A stretch of 64,000 nt of DNA from Methylomagnum ishizawai (GTDB lineage: Bacteria; Pseudomonadota; Gammaproteobacteria; Methylococcales; Methylococcaceae), in contig NZ_AP019783.1 in NCBI RefSeq assembly GCF_019670005.1, positions 516,501-580,500 of the forward strand. Direction: 5' to 3'. Below are positions 44,202-54,011 of the stretch, in pieces. The notes under the pieces were generated by a model. It worked only from the letters and a program-made list of their open reading frames with translations, had not been told where the DNA came from and searched no databases. Position numbers and translations under genes: made by a program. Positions within the stretch are counted from its first letter, which is position 1. The number at the start of each line of letters is the position of its first letter.

Positions 44202-44224
44202 GGGCGGGGTTTGGCGGCACAAAC

Positions 44225-44253
44225 AAAAAAGGCAGAAGTAATCAACTTCTGCC
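44225..44253 (-). terminator. Hairpin with T-tract on the minus strand
   Basis: The stem GGCAGAAGT / ACTTCTGCC with a 5-nt loop has six A on its left side, so it is a canonical terminator only for leftward transcription. Both neighbours (msrA, regB) read rightward, which makes its orientation odd. Confidence 0.5.
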
Positions 44254-44415
44254 CCTGAGGAAGACTATCGGATACTTGCGTCGGATTCCACCCGGCTTTG
44301 GACAAAGCGGGGCGGAATATCGATCCATTGATGCTATCAATCCCGGCGGGGCTGGGGAATGTGTCAAATTGCCGCATTGGCGGCCCGAACCACCGGAATC
44401 CTGGAATCCGCCGCG

Positions 44416-45747
44416 ATGAATTCAAGCCCCTTGACCAGTATCCCCACACCCGCCGCGTTGGCGGCGGACGCCCGGCAAAACCTGCGCTGGCTGTTCGTGC
44501 TGCGGAACCTCATGATCCTGGGCGAATGCCTGATCGTGTGGATCAGCATCTACGGCCTGGATTTCCCGCTGCGGGAAGCGCCCCTGTGGGGCATCGTGAC
44601 CCTGTTGTGCGCCTTCAACTGGTGGACTTGGCTCCGGCTGGGTTCCGAAGACCCCATCGCCGAGTTCGAGCTGTTCATCCAGTTGTCGGTGGACGTGCTG
44701 GCGATCACGGCCATCCTCTATTTCACCGGCGGCGCGACCAACCCGGTCGCTTGGTTCTTCCTGTTGCCGCTCATCATCACCGCCACCGTGTTGCCGCAAT
44801 CCTATACCTGGTACATGGTGATCTTCGCTTCCGGCTGTTATACGGTCTTGATGGGCTTTTACGAGCCCTTGCCGGAAATCCATGCCATGACCTTGCAAAA
44901 CGACGCCGGCCATATGATGCACGCGCTGTCGGAGAACCACGGGCTGGAACTACACGCCTTCGGGATGTGGTTCGGCTTCGTGTTCAGCGCGGTGCTGGTG
45001 GCCTATTTCGTGGTGGAGATGGCGAACACCTTGCGCGAACGCGACCGCCGCCTCGCCGAGGTGCGCGAGCAAAGCCTCCGCAACGAGCGGGTGGTGGCCT
45101 TGGGCACGCTGGCGGCGGGGGCCGCGCACGAGATGGGCACGCCGCTCGGCATCATGGCGATCCTGATCCACGAGATCGAGGGCGACTGCGATTGCGAGGG
45201 CGGGGCCGACCTCATGGCCAAGATGAAAATCCTGCGCGAGCAAGTGGACCGCTGCAAGAAGGCGCTGTCGGTGATGTCGGCCAGCGCCGGGGAAATCCGC
45301 GCCGAGGCCGGGCATGTCATGCCCTTGACCGCGTACCTGGAACAAACCGTCGAGGGCTGGCGCCACCAGTCGCCCGGCACCCGGCTGGACTATCAAAGCG
45401 CCGGTCCCATCCCCGCCCCCGGCATCCTGGCCGAACTGACCCTGACCCACGCCCTCATCAACATCTTGAACAACGCGGCGGAGGTTTCGCCCGCCGGGAT
45501 AGAATTGGAGGCCCGTTGGGACCGGGAACGCGCGACCTTGAGGATCATGGACCATGGTCCCGGTATCGCGCCCGCCGTGGCCGAGCGCTTGGGCAAGGCG
45601 CCCGTTTCGACCAAGGAGCAGGGCTTGGGCGTGGGCTTGTTCTTGGCTTTCGCCACTATCGAGCGTTTGGGAGGCCATATGGATATGGCGGCCCGCCCTG
45701 GCGGCGGCACCTGCACGACGATCATCTTGCCTTTGGTTCCTGGTTAG
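44416..45747 (+). CDS. regB: Redox sensor histidine kinase RegB/PrrB family
   Basis: The 443-residue kinase has about six N-terminal membrane helices with the quinone-sensing signature GGATNPVAWFFLLPL, the H-box ALGTLAAGAAHEMGTPLG, a Cys in QVDRCKKAL that corresponds to the redox-active Cys region of RegB, and an HATPase domain (INILNNAAEVSP, DHGPGIAP, GLGVGLFLAFATIERLGG). The family responds to oxygen and respiratory redox state. The ATG at 44416 is preferred over 44359. regA starts 16 nt after its stop. Confidence 0.92.
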   Translation: MNSSPLTSIPTPAALAADARQNLRWLFVLRNLMILGECLIVWISIYGLDFPLREAPLWGIVTLLCAFNWWTWLRLGSEDPIAEFELFIQLSVDVLAITAILYFTGGATNPVAWFFLLPLIITATVLPQSYTWYMVIFASGCYTVLMGFYEPLPEIHAMTLQNDAGHMMHALSENHGLELHAFGMWFGFVFSAVLVAYFVVEMANTLRERDRRLAEVREQSLRNERVVALGTLAAGAAHEMGTPLGIMAILIHEIEGDCDCEGGADLMAKMKILREQVDRCKKALSVMSASAGEIRAEAGHVMPLTAYLEQTVEGWRHQSPGTRLDYQSAGPIPAPGILAELTLTHALINILNNAAEVSPAGIELEARWDRERATLRIMDHGPGIAPAVAERLGKAPVSTKEQGLGVGLFLAFATIERLGGHMDMAARPGGGTCTTIILPLVPG

Positions 45748-45763
45748 CCGGAGAGGATTGGGT

Positions 45764-46348
45764 ATGGAAGAGCAGATCGAAGAGGAATTGGAAGCCGCGC
45801 TGGACGAGGCCGACAGCCATCTGCCCACGCTGCTGTTGGTCGATGACGATCCGACCTTTTGCGGGGTCTTGCAATCGGCCTTGGCGAAACGGGGGTTCGA
45901 GGTCCACACCGCCAACGATGTGGAAGGCGGGGCGGCCCTGGCCGAGCGGGTCGATCCCGAATACGCGGTGATCGATCTCAGGATCGGCTACGAGTCCGGG
46001 CTGGTGTTGGTGCGGCGGCTGCACGAACTCGACGCCAATACCCGGATCGTGATGTTGACCGGCTTCGCCAGCATCGCCACGGCGGTCGAGGCCATCAAAC
46101 TGGGCGCGGTACATTATTTGACCAAGCCCGCCGACGCCGACGAGATCGTCGCGGCCCTGCACAAGGACGCGGGCGACGCCTCCGTCGAGATCAAGGAAAA
46201 GCCGCTGTCGGTGCGGCGCTTGGAATGGGAGCATTTGCAGAAGGTGCTGGTCGAACATAGTGGCAATATCTCCGCCGCCGCCCGCGCCTTGGGGATGCAC
46301 CGCCGGACCTTGCAGCGCAAGCTGGAAAAGCGGCCGGTGAAGGAATGA
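45764..46348 (+). CDS. regA: Redox response regulator RegA/PrrA family
   Basis: The 194-residue regulator has a receiver domain with phosphorylation site YAVIDLRIGYESGL, the conserved MLTGFASIATAVEAIKLGA and LTKPADADEI, then a Fis-type helix-turn-helix SGNISAAARALGMHRRTLQR at the C-terminus. The HTH matches RegA/PrrA/ActR. GGAGAGG precedes the start at 45764. The partner is RegB just upstream. Known targets in other species include oxidase and carbon-fixation genes. Confidence 0.93.
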   Translation: MEEQIEEELEAALDEADSHLPTLLLVDDDPTFCGVLQSALAKRGFEVHTANDVEGGAALAERVDPEYAVIDLRIGYESGLVLVRRLHELDANTRIVMLTGFASIATAVEAIKLGAVHYLTKPADADEIVAALHKDAGDASVEIKEKPLSVRRLEWEHLQKVLVEHSGNISAAARALGMHRRTLQRKLEKRPVKE

Positions 46349-46455
46349 GACCGCAGTGACGGATTGCGTCACTTCGTGACCGCGGGCAACGCCGTTTCTT
46401 GCCAGCCCCGGCGTCCATCGCCTCCCAAGCCCTTTAATTCCGCGCCCGGATGGGT

Positions 46456-46471
46456 TGGCATCGTTCATGCT
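46456..46471 (+). promoter_or_regulatory. Candidate sigma-54 promoter of pilA
   Basis: TGGCATCGTTCATGCT fits the consensus TGGCAC-N5-TTGCW with the -24 GG and -12 GC at exact spacing. It lies 82 bp before the pilA ATG. Type IV pilin genes in gammaproteobacteria are commonly RpoN/PilR dependent. Confidence 0.65.
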
Positions 46472-46553
46472 CACTGTAAGCCCGAGGGCCGGATGGCCTA
46501 ATGATCGACGGTTTCCCCGGTTTGTTTTATTTTCAAAATCCAAAGGAGTTCAT

Positions 46554-47006
46554 ATGAACGTTAAAGCGCAGGTGCAAAAGGGTTTCACCCTGATCGAATT
46601 GATGATCGTGATCGCGATCATCGGTATTTTGGCGGCGATTGCGTTGCCGGCTTATCAGGACTACACCACTCGTGCAAAGCTCTCCGAAGTGGTATCCATG
46701 GCAGAGCCCGCTAAAGTTGCGGTTGCTGAAACCGCACAGACACTTGGTGGCTTGGCTAATGTCACGGCGACCAATACGGGTTATACCTTTGCCAATGCGA
46801 CGAATTATGTTAGCGCGGTTACCGTTGGTGCAGGGGGCATTGTCACGGCTACCTCCAAGGTTCCTAATGCTAATGGTGACCTGCTCTTTACTCCGGCTGA
46901 AGCTACCGCTGGATCTGGCTTGCTTACATGGGCATGTACATCTACTACTATAAGTGACAAGTTTTTGCCGGCTAATTGCCGTACCGGCTATGTGGCAGGC
47001 CAATAA
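46554..47006 (+). CDS. pilA: Type IV major pilin
   Basis: The 150-residue prepilin has a short leader and prepilin peptidase site ([20 protein letters not shown], with the invariant Gly-Phe and Glu5), then a typical alpha-1 helix and a C-terminal disulphide loop between Cys residues near 132 and 142. AAGGAG lies 7 nt before the ATG. The body is AT-richer than the genome average, as often seen for pilins under diversifying selection. A terminator follows; tfpZ lies downstream. Confidence 0.95.
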   Translation: MNVKAQVQKGFTLIELMIVIAIIGILAAIALPAYQDYTTRAKLSEVVSMAEPAKVAVAETAQTLGGLANVTATNTGYTFANATNYVSAVTVGAGGIVTATSKVPNANGDLLFTPAEATAGSGLLTWACTSTTISDKFLPANCRTGYVAGQ

Positions 47007-47035
47007 ACTACCCATTGGATTGATGCTCAGCGAAG

Positions 47036-47061
47036 AACCGCCCTACGGGGCGGTTTTTTTT
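47036..47061 (+). terminator. Rho-independent terminator after pilA
   Basis: The stem AACCGCCC / GGGCGGTT with a 4-nt loop is followed by eight T, 29 nt after the pilA stop. It should limit read-through into tfpZ. Confidence 0.9.
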
Positions 47062-47103
47062 GGAGTTGTATTGCGCGATGTAAGGGTTAAGGGTATATGT
47101 AGA

Positions 47104-47877
47104 ATGTTGAGGCAAAAAACAGGTGTGTCCCGTTGGAAAGCTTTTACCATCCATCTTGCTATCAGCGTATTGGTTGTTGCTTCGTTGTGTACGTTATTGT
47201 CTCTAACTTGGTATCCGCAGGAGTATGCCTGGGCTATAGGAGGAATGGAACTTATCCTGATTCTTGCGGGCGTCGATGTCTGTTTAGGGCCATTGCTGAC
47301 TTTGATTGTCTGGGATGTGAAGAAGCCCAAACTCTGGTTGGATATGGCAATTATTGTATTGATTCAACTGAATGCTATGGGGTACGGGCTGCGTACTATT
47401 TATTTGGCTCGACCCGTGTACATGGTTTTCTCTGTGGATCGTTTCGATTTAGTGGCCGTGCCGGATATATCAATGGAGGAAATGAAGAAATTTTCCTATG
47501 AGGAATATAAAACGTTGCCTCTGACTGGGGTGAAAGTTGTAGCTGCAAAGATGCCGACTGATGTTACCGAAAAGAATGAATTGATGTTTTCCGCTCTTGC
47601 GGGGGGGGCCGATCTTCCACAGTCGCCCCATTACTATGCTCCCTACGCTGAATTAGCCCCCGAAGCCGCCCGCAAAGCCAAGCCGCTGGATGCCCTAACC
47701 CAACGCGACGCCGCCACCCGCGATAAACTGTCCGCCTATCTTTCCAGCCACGACCTCGACCCGGCCAAGGTCAAATTCCTTCCCATGCGCGCCAAGGCCC
47801 ACGACCAGACGGTCCTGGTCGATGCCGATACCGGCGCGGTGCTGGGCATCGTCAACATCGATCCTTGGGTCCAATAA
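47104..47877 (+). CDS. tfpZ: TfpX/TfpZ-type pilin accessory protein
   Basis: The 257-residue inner-membrane protein has three N-terminal helices (about residues 14-33, 42-62, 75-95), with [22 protein letters not shown] typical of TfpX/TfpZ pilin accessory proteins, followed by a soluble C-terminal domain. In Pseudomonas such genes travel with particular pilA alleles and tune pilin assembly. The ATG at 47104 is chosen; the frame upstream runs through the pilA terminator. The first 170 codons are AT-rich, but from about 47630 the codon use becomes strongly GC-rich. Confidence 0.85.
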   Translation: MLRQKTGVSRWKAFTIHLAISVLVVASLCTLLSLTWYPQEYAWAIGGMELILILAGVDVCLGPLLTLIVWDVKKPKLWLDMAIIVLIQLNAMGYGLRTIYLARPVYMVFSVDRFDLVAVPDISMEEMKKFSYEEYKTLPLTGVKVVAAKMPTDVTEKNELMFSALAGGADLPQSPHYYAPYAELAPEAARKAKPLDALTQRDAATRDKLSAYLSSHDLDPAKVKFLPMRAKAHDQTVLVDADTGAVLGIVNIDPWVQ

Positions 47878-47957
47878 GCCCAAGCGAGGCTATTCCTCCC
47901 CGCGTCCGCCGCCCGCCTGCTAAAATGGCCGACCTCGTATTCCATCCGGCCTTACCC

Positions 47958-48551
47958 ATGAACCACCGTACCGCGGAAGTAGAACGCAACACCTCCGAAA
48001 CCCAAATCCGCATCCGCCTCGACCTCGACGGCGGCGGCAAGGGCGTCTTCGATACCGGCGTGCCCTTCCTCGACCATATGCTCGACCAAGTCGCCCGCCA
48101 TGGCCTGATCGACCTCGATATCCGGGCGCGGGGCGATCTGCATATCGACGCCCACCACACGGTCGAGGATATCGGTATCACCCTGGGGCAGGCCGTGGAA
48201 CGGGCGGTCGGCGACAAGCAGGGCATCCGCCGTTATGGCCATGCCTATGTGCCCCTGGACGAGGCGCTGTCCCGCGTGGTCGTTGATTTTTCGGGGCGTC
48301 CAGGGTTATCTTACGATGTCACTTTCCCCCGTGCCCGGATCGGCGATTTCGATGTCGATTTGTTTGGCGAGTTCTTCCGGGGCTTCGTGAACCACGCCAA
48401 GCTGACGTTGCACATCGACAGTCTGAAAGGCCAGAATGCACACCATGTCGCCGAAACGATCTTCAAGGCGTTTGGCCGCGCCCTGAGAATGGCTTTGGAA
48501 GCCGATCCGCGTATGCAAGGCACCATCCCTTCCACCAAAGGCACCCTCTGA
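47958..48551 (+). CDS. hisB: Imidazoleglycerol-phosphate dehydratase
   Basis: The 197-residue monofunctional HisB dehydrates imidazoleglycerol phosphate. It shows [43 protein letters not shown] and [20 protein letters not shown] with the Mn-binding His clusters. No phosphatase domain is fused. It opens the hisBHAFIE cluster. Confidence 0.96.
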   Translation: MNHRTAEVERNTSETQIRIRLDLDGGGKGVFDTGVPFLDHMLDQVARHGLIDLDIRARGDLHIDAHHTVEDIGITLGQAVERAVGDKQGIRRYGHAYVPLDEALSRVVVDFSGRPGLSYDVTFPRARIGDFDVDLFGEFFRGFVNHAKLTLHIDSLKGQNAHHVAETIFKAFGRALRMALEADPRMQGTIPSTKGTL

Positions 48552-48564
48552 CCGACTCCCGCCC

Positions 48565-49209
48565 ATGTCTTCCGTCGCCATCATCGATTATGGAATGGGG
48601 AATCTGCACTCCATCGCCAAGGCCGTCCAGCACGCCGATCCTTCCGCTGCCGTGGTCGTGACCGACCGGCGCGGAGCCATATTGGAGGCCGACCGGGTGG
48701 TGTTTCCCGGCGTCGGGGCCATCCGCGATTGTATGGCGGCGCTGGAGTCGCGGGGCCTCGCCCAGGTGCTGCGCGAAGCCGCCGCCACCAAGCCCTTGCT
48801 GGGCATCTGCCTGGGGATGCAGGCTTTGCTGGACGCGAGCGAAGAGAACAACGGCACCGCCTGCTTGGGCCTGATTCCGGGCCGCGTCCTGCGCTTCGCC
48901 GATACCCTGCGCGACCCGGCCGGGCACGCCCTGAAAATCCCCCACATGGGTTGGAACGAAGTCTTCCCGCAGGGCGATCACCCATTGTGGGCGGGCATCG
49001 CGCCGGGCAGCCGCTTCTATTTCGTCCATAGCTATTACGCCCGGCCCGCCAATGGGGCCGATGTCGCCGCCACGGCGAACTATCCCGAGCCCTTCGCGGC
49101 GGCGCTGGCCCATGGCAATATCTTCGCCGTGCAGTTCCACCCGGAAAAAAGCCAAGCCGCCGGCTTGCGCCTGCTCGCCAATTTCCTGCGCTGGCATCCC
49201 GAATCCTAA
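48565..49209 (+). CDS. hisH: Imidazole glycerol phosphate synthase, glutaminase subunit
   Basis: The 214-residue class I glutamine amidotransferase supplies ammonia to HisF. It has IIDYGMGNLHSIAKA, the nucleophile GICLGMQALL, HMGWNEVFPQG and the catalytic His/Glu in VQFHPEKSQAAGLRLL. It starts 13 nt after hisB. Confidence 0.97.
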   Translation: MSSVAIIDYGMGNLHSIAKAVQHADPSAAVVVTDRRGAILEADRVVFPGVGAIRDCMAALESRGLAQVLREAAATKPLLGICLGMQALLDASEENNGTACLGLIPGRVLRFADTLRDPAGHALKIPHMGWNEVFPQGDHPLWAGIAPGSRFYFVHSYYARPANGADVAATANYPEPFAAALAHGNIFAVQFHPEKSQAAGLRLLANFLRWHPES

Positions 49210-49250
49210 GCCCTCCCATTCGCTAACCATCCCCTGTTGAGGATTTCCCC

Positions 49251-49982
49251 ATGCTCTTGATACCTGCTATCGACCTGAAAGATGGCAAGTGCGTCCGCCT
49301 GCGGCAGGGCCGCATGGACGAGGATACGGTGTTCTCCGACGATCCGGTCGCGGTGGCCGGGAAATGGGTGTCGGAAGGCGCGCAGCGCCTGCACTTGGTG
49401 GACTTGGACGGCGCCTTCGCCGGGGTGCCGCGCAACGCCGAGGTGATCCACGCCATCCGCGCCACCTATCCCGAGGTCAGGATCCAGGTCGGCGGCGGTA
49501 TCCGCGACGAGGAGACCATCCAGGGTTATCTCAACACCGGGGTGGATTACGTCATCATCGGCACCAAGGCGGTCAGCGCCCCGCATTTCATCCGCGAGGT
49601 GGCGGCGGAATTCCCCGGCCATATCATCGTCGGGTTGGACGCCAAAGAGGGCAAGGTCGCCATCGATGGCTGGTCCAAGTTGTCCCACCACGATGTGATC
49701 GATCTGGCGCAGAAATTCGAGGACGACGGCGTCGAAGCCATCATCTATACCGATATCAGCCGCGACGGCATGATGGGCGGGGTGAATGTCGAGGCCACGG
49801 CCCGGCTGGCCCGCTCGATCCGCATCCCGGTCATCGCCTCGGGCGGCATCCATACCATCGCCGATATCCACGCCCTGGGCCAGGTGGTCGGCGATGGCAT
49901 CATGGGGGCGATCACGGGCCGGGCCATCTATGAAGGCACCTTGGAATTCGCCTCCGCCCGCAAAATCGCCGAGCAATACTGA
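49251..49982 (+). CDS. hisA: ProFAR isomerase HisA
   Basis: The 243-residue beta-alpha barrel has [41 protein letters not shown] and [12 protein letters not shown], with catalytic Asp residues in the first and in [12 protein letters not shown]. It lies between hisH and hisF as usual. Confidence 0.97.
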   Translation: MLLIPAIDLKDGKCVRLRQGRMDEDTVFSDDPVAVAGKWVSEGAQRLHLVDLDGAFAGVPRNAEVIHAIRATYPEVRIQVGGGIRDEETIQGYLNTGVDYVIIGTKAVSAPHFIREVAAEFPGHIIVGLDAKEGKVAIDGWSKLSHHDVIDLAQKFEDDGVEAIIYTDISRDGMMGGVNVEATARLARSIRIPVIASGGIHTIADIHALGQVVGDGIMGAITGRAIYEGTLEFASARKIAEQY

Positions 49983-49983
49983 C

Positions 49984-50748
49984 ATGCTAGCCAAGCGCAT
50001 CATCCCCTGCCTCGACGTGGACAATGGCCGGGTGGTCAAGGGCGTCCGGTTCGTGGAAATCAAGGACGCCGGCGATCCGGTGGAAATCGCCCGCCGCTAC
50101 GACCGGGAAGGCGCGGACGAAATCACCTTTCTCGACATCACCGCCAGTTCCGACAACCGCGAAACCATGGTGCATGTGGTGGAGCAGGTCGCGGGCGAGG
50201 TGTTCATCCCGCTGACCGTGGGCGGCGGTATCCGCACCCTGGAAGACATCCGCCGCATGTTGAACGCCGGGGCCGACAAGGTCGGCATCAACACCGCCGC
50301 CGTGTTCCGGCCCGAATTCGTGCGCGAAGCGGCGGAGCGCTTCGGTTCGCAATGCATCGTGGTCGCCATCGACGCCAAGCAGGTGGCGGAAGACCCCAAG
50401 CGCTGGGAAATCTTCACCCACGGCGGACGCAAAGCCACCGGCCTCGACGCCGTCGAGTGGGCGCGGCGCATGGTGGAATACGGCGCGGGGGAAATCCTCC
50501 TGACCAGCATGGACCGCGACGGCACCAAGCAGGGTTTCGACCTGGACTTGACACGGGCCATCAGCGAGGCGGTGCCGGTGCCGGTGATCGCTTCGGGCGG
50601 GGTGGGCAATCTCCAGCATCTGGCCGACGGCGTCACCCAGGGCAAGGCCGACGCGGTGCTGGCCGCCAGCATTTTCCATTTCGCCGAATACAGCATCCGC
50701 GAGGCCAAGGCACACATGGCCGCCCAAGGCATCGAGGTGCGGCTATGA
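49984..50748 (+). CDS. hisF: Imidazole glycerol phosphate synthase, cyclase subunit
   Basis: The 254-residue barrel starts [20 protein letters not shown] and shows [53 protein letters not shown] and [10 protein letters not shown]. It works with HisH. It starts one base after the hisA stop and overlaps hisI as ATGA. Confidence 0.97.
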   Translation: MLAKRIIPCLDVDNGRVVKGVRFVEIKDAGDPVEIARRYDREGADEITFLDITASSDNRETMVHVVEQVAGEVFIPLTVGGGIRTLEDIRRMLNAGADKVGINTAAVFRPEFVREAAERFGSQCIVVAIDAKQVAEDPKRWEIFTHGGRKATGLDAVEWARRMVEYGAGEILLTSMDRDGTKQGFDLDLTRAISEAVPVPVIASGGVGNLQHLADGVTQGKADAVLAASIFHFAEYSIREAKAHMAAQGIEVRL

Positions 50749-51131
50749 GCGCGTGGTTGGACGAGGTGCGCTGGAACGAAGACGGCCTGATTCCCGCCAT
50801 CGCCCAGGAAGCCGCCACCGGGCAAATCCTGATGGTGGCCTGGATGAACCGTGAAGCCCTGGCACTGACCGCGCAGGAAGGCCACGCGGTCTACTGGTCG
50901 CGCTCCCGCAAAAAACTCTGGCGCAAGGGCGAGGAATCCGGCCATCGCCAGAAGGTGCTGGAAATCCGCCTGGACTGCGACGAGGACGTGATCCTGCTCA
51001 AGGTCGAGCAAATCGGCGGCATCGCCTGCCATACCGGTCGCCACCATTGTTTTTTCCGGGTGCTGCGCGGGGGGCGCTGGGAAACGGTGGAGCCGGTGTT
51101 GAAATCCCCCGAATCGATCTACACGGCGTGA
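50745..51131 (+). CDS. hisI: Phosphoribosyl-AMP cyclohydrolase
   Basis: The 128-residue monofunctional enzyme has [47 protein letters not shown] and the zinc/catalytic [11 protein letters not shown]. The start at 50745 overlaps the hisF stop by 4 nt. The HisE half is a separate gene 4 nt downstream. Confidence 0.96.
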   Translation: MSAWLDEVRWNEDGLIPAIAQEAATGQILMVAWMNREALALTAQEGHAVYWSRSRKKLWRKGEESGHRQKVLEIRLDCDEDVILLKVEQIGGIACHTGRHHCFFRVLRGGRWETVEPVLKSPESIYTA

Positions 51132-51135
51132 AGCG

Positions 51136-51453
51136 ATGGACGTATTGACCGAACTGGCCGCTGTCCTGGAACAGCGCAAAACCCAAGACCCCAAATCCTC
51201 CTACGTGGCCGGGCTTTACGCCAAGGGCTTGGATGCCATCTTGAAGAAGATCGGCGAGGAGGCCACCGAAACCGTGATGGCCGCGAAGGACGGCGTGCCC
51301 GACAAGATCGTCTACGAAGTGGCCGACCTCTGGTTCCACAGTATGGTGTTGCTGGCCCAGCAGGGTTTGCACCCGGATCAAGTCCTCGATGAGCTACGGC
51401 GGCGCTTCGGCCTTTCGGGGCTGGACGAAAAAGCCGCCCGTTCCCCCCAATAA
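51136..51453 (+). CDS. hisE: Phosphoribosyl-ATP pyrophosphatase
   Basis: The 105-residue MazG-fold enzyme hydrolyses PR-ATP. It shows [35 protein letters not shown] and [15 protein letters not shown] with the acidic metal site. It closes the his cluster; hisG, hisD and hisC are not here. Confidence 0.95.
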   Translation: MDVLTELAAVLEQRKTQDPKSSYVAGLYAKGLDAILKKIGEEATETVMAAKDGVPDKIVYEVADLWFHSMVLLAQQGLHPDQVLDELRRRFGLSGLDEKAARSPQ

Positions 51454-51652
51454 AACCCGCCCGCCGCGGCATCCGCTGGATGCCGCCCCCTCCCGTAGCA
51501 TTTGGCCGATACCGTGTTTTCCCTGCATGGTTCACAGCCCGCATCCGGCTGAAATCCGATTACACTTGGATTAAAGTAAACATATTACATCCCATCACTC
51601 AAAGGTCGGTCTCCCTTTCGACCGCAAGGACGCTTTTAACGGGCAATCATCC

Positions 51653-53371
51653 ATGAAAGCAAGCACATATTTCAGTCCCATGGGCGGGCAACAATTAGGC
51701 GTCATGGTCCCAGAACCCACCCTTTCGGGGGTTTCCGTCTGGCTCGCGGAACTGCCCCTCGCCAATACGCCCTATTGCTTCGATGCGATCGAGGCGGCCT
51801 TGGAATCCTTCAACCATAGGCCGGAGTTGCCGATATGGGTCCGGGTGGAACTGGCCGAGTTGCTCAGGCCCATGGTGCTGATGCTGGCGCAGCAGGCCGA
51901 AGCCCGTTTCCTGGACGCGGCCCTGCCCTATGCCGCCGAAGCCGAACGGTATATCCACCAAGGCATTGGTTTGCATAGGGAACTGGGCATGGGCTATGTG
52001 TTGGCGGCGTTCGACGCGGTGGGGTCGTCCCGCCGTGGCAGGGCCGAAAACGCCCAGGCGCTCGCCCTATACCGCGCCCTGGAACATTGGGGACAGGTGT
52101 TGCTGTGGACTTCGCGGCTTTACCGCCCGGTGGACGAAGCCTATTGGTTGATCCTGTACCGTTTGTACCGGGTCGCCGAGGCGCGGCGGACGCTCGATCT
52201 GGTGTTCGACGAAATGGACGAGCCCGCGCCCTGCCGCACCGCGGGGGGCGTGTTCATCCGGAGCGTGTTGTTCGCGGCGGCGAATACCCGGCGCTTGCGG
52301 CAGCGCGATATGGGACTGGTGTTCAAGCTGCTGGGCCAATGGGTGGACCGGGTGGGGTTCGGCACGGAAATCGTCCGCGACGGGCAACTCGCCGAAATCT
52401 ATATCGATGTGGGCGGGTCGCTCCCGCCCGCCCGCACCCGGCTCCCGAACGGTTTCGAGGTCAGCGAACCGCGTTTCCTCCATACCCAGTCGTTGGCCAA
52501 CACTTTGTTGGAGCCCGAGGTGGTGCTGGGCAAATCCCCGCACGAGCGGGCGGTATTGATCCGGGTGGCGCGCAGCCTGGCCGGCTTGGAAAAGCGCCGC
52601 TATGCCCGCCGCGCCGAGTCCGATAGGTGCGGGTGCGTGGCGGGTTTGCCGTCCTTGGTGGCGGCTTTGGGCGGGCGGCCGGACTGCGGGCCGGACGATT
52701 CCGCTCCGTCCGGGGCGGCGCTCGAATTGATCCGGGAGAGGCATGAACGGTCGCCCTCCGCGGACGGGAACATCGAAGCGCGGCTGTCGCGGAGCGAGGT
52801 GGGCCTGGGCAAGCTGCTGGCGAGCCGGCGGAAGGGCGTGGCGGCGGTCCGCGCCGAGGATATCTGGTCGGTCGATCAGGAATCCGCCATGGCCCCGGAG
52901 GCCGTCCCGGTGATGGTCGAGGGCCGGATCGTCAATTCCAGCGCCCAGGGCTGCTGCATCTTTTGGTCGGCGCAACCGGCGGCGCGGACCAAGGTGGGCG
53001 AATTGATCGGCCTTTGGCTGGGCACGCCCGAGCGGCAACTGCGTTTCATCGCGGTGATCCGCTGGGTGGAATGCGGCAAGCAGGGCTTGACCTTCGGGGT
53101 GGAACTATTCGCGCCTTCCGCCGAGGTGGTGGAGATTTACGACGGCGCTTCCAAGCCCAGGGGCAAGGCTTTGCTGCTCGCCGCCGACGGTGTGCTACGC
53201 AAGGGCCCGGAATTGCTGGCCTTGCCGGGCGCGGTGCGGCAGGGCGGGACCGTCCGGGTGCGGGCGGGCGGGGAACTGGCCCACTATTGGGTGAGCGAGG
53301 AATTGGAAGCCACGCTTTCTTTCGCGCGTTACAGCTTGGTGGAATTGGATTCCGGCGGCGAAGACGCCTGA
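51653..53371 (+). CDS. Large protein with a PilZ-like domain
   Basis: The 572-residue soluble protein has a long helical N-terminal region (residues 1-300), a KRRYARRAES stretch near 323, and a beta-rich segment at about 418-500 reading GRIVNSSAQGCCIFW, LIGLWLGTP, VIRWVECGKQGLTFGVELF. This resembles a PilZ domain with the NxSxxG motif; the RxxxR element is not convincingly placed, so c-di-GMP binding is uncertain. It stands alone between hisE and the carbonic-anhydrase homologue. I do not recognise the N-terminal region. Confidence 0.65.
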   Translation: MKASTYFSPMGGQQLGVMVPEPTLSGVSVWLAELPLANTPYCFDAIEAALESFNHRPELPIWVRVELAELLRPMVLMLAQQAEARFLDAALPYAAEAERYIHQGIGLHRELGMGYVLAAFDAVGSSRRGRAENAQALALYRALEHWGQVLLWTSRLYRPVDEAYWLILYRLYRVAEARRTLDLVFDEMDEPAPCRTAGGVFIRSVLFAAANTRRLRQRDMGLVFKLLGQWVDRVGFGTEIVRDGQLAEIYIDVGGSLPPARTRLPNGFEVSEPRFLHTQSLANTLLEPEVVLGKSPHERAVLIRVARSLAGLEKRRYARRAESDRCGCVAGLPSLVAALGGRPDCGPDDSAPSGAALELIRERHERSPSADGNIEARLSRSEVGLGKLLASRRKGVAAVRAEDIWSVDQESAMAPEAVPVMVEGRIVNSSAQGCCIFWSAQPAARTKVGELIGLWLGTPERQLRFIAVIRWVECGKQGLTFGVELFAPSAEVVEIYDGASKPRGKALLLAADGVLRKGPELLALPGAVRQGGTVRVRAGGELAHYWVSEELEATLSFARYSLVELDSGGEDA

Positions 53372-53462
53372 ACGCCAGGGGTCCGGCCCGGTCCGGCTTT
53401 GCGCTATCATGTCCGGGAACCTCGACGGTTCCAACCGCATGCTTAGCAGCAAGGGGAATACA

Positions 53463-54011
53463 ATGGCGGTCCAGAATTTTCACGGCATCGAACCCAGATT
53501 GGGCGCGGGGGTTTATATCGCCGAAAGCGCCGTGGTCATCGGGGATGTGGGCTTGGGCAGGGATGTGTCGATCTGGCCGACGAGCGTGGTCCGGGGCGAT
53601 GTGAACCTGATCGAGATCGGCGACGAAACCAATATCCAGGACGGTTCCGTGCTGCATGTCACCCATCGCAGCGCAGCCAATCCCGAGGGCCATCCGCTCA
53701 TCGTCGGCAACGGGGTCACGGTGGGGCACCGGGTGGTGCTGCATGGTTGCCGGATCGGCGACCTGTGCCTGATCGGCATCGGGGCCATCATCATGGACGG
53801 CGCGGTGGTGGAGGAACGGGTGATCGTCGGGGCGGGCACCCTGGTGCCGCCCGGCAAGCGCCTGGAAAGCGGTTTCCTGTACGTGGGCGCTCCCGCCAAG
53901 CAGGTCCGCACGCTTAAGGACGAGGAACTCGAATATCTCAGTTATTCCAAGGATGGCTATGTCTTGCTCAAGAACCAATACCTGCGCGATGCCGGGTTGG
54001 CGCTGTCCTAG
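53463..54011 (+). CDS. Gamma-carbonic-anhydrase family protein
   Basis: The 182-residue left-handed beta-helix protein has hexapeptide repeats and metal-ligand His residues in [20 protein letters not shown]. It is like YrdA/CaiE/PaaY; true anhydrase activity is not assured. AAGGGGAA precedes the ATG at 53463. Its end overlaps the convergent aroE by 4 nt. Confidence 0.9.
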   Translation: MAVQNFHGIEPRLGAGVYIAESAVVIGDVGLGRDVSIWPTSVVRGDVNLIEIGDETNIQDGSVLHVTHRSAANPEGHPLIVGNGVTVGHRVVLHGCRIGDLCLIGIGAIIMDGAVVEERVIVGAGTLVPPGKRLESGFLYVGAPAKQVRTLKDEELEYLSYSKDGYVLLKNQYLRDAGLALS

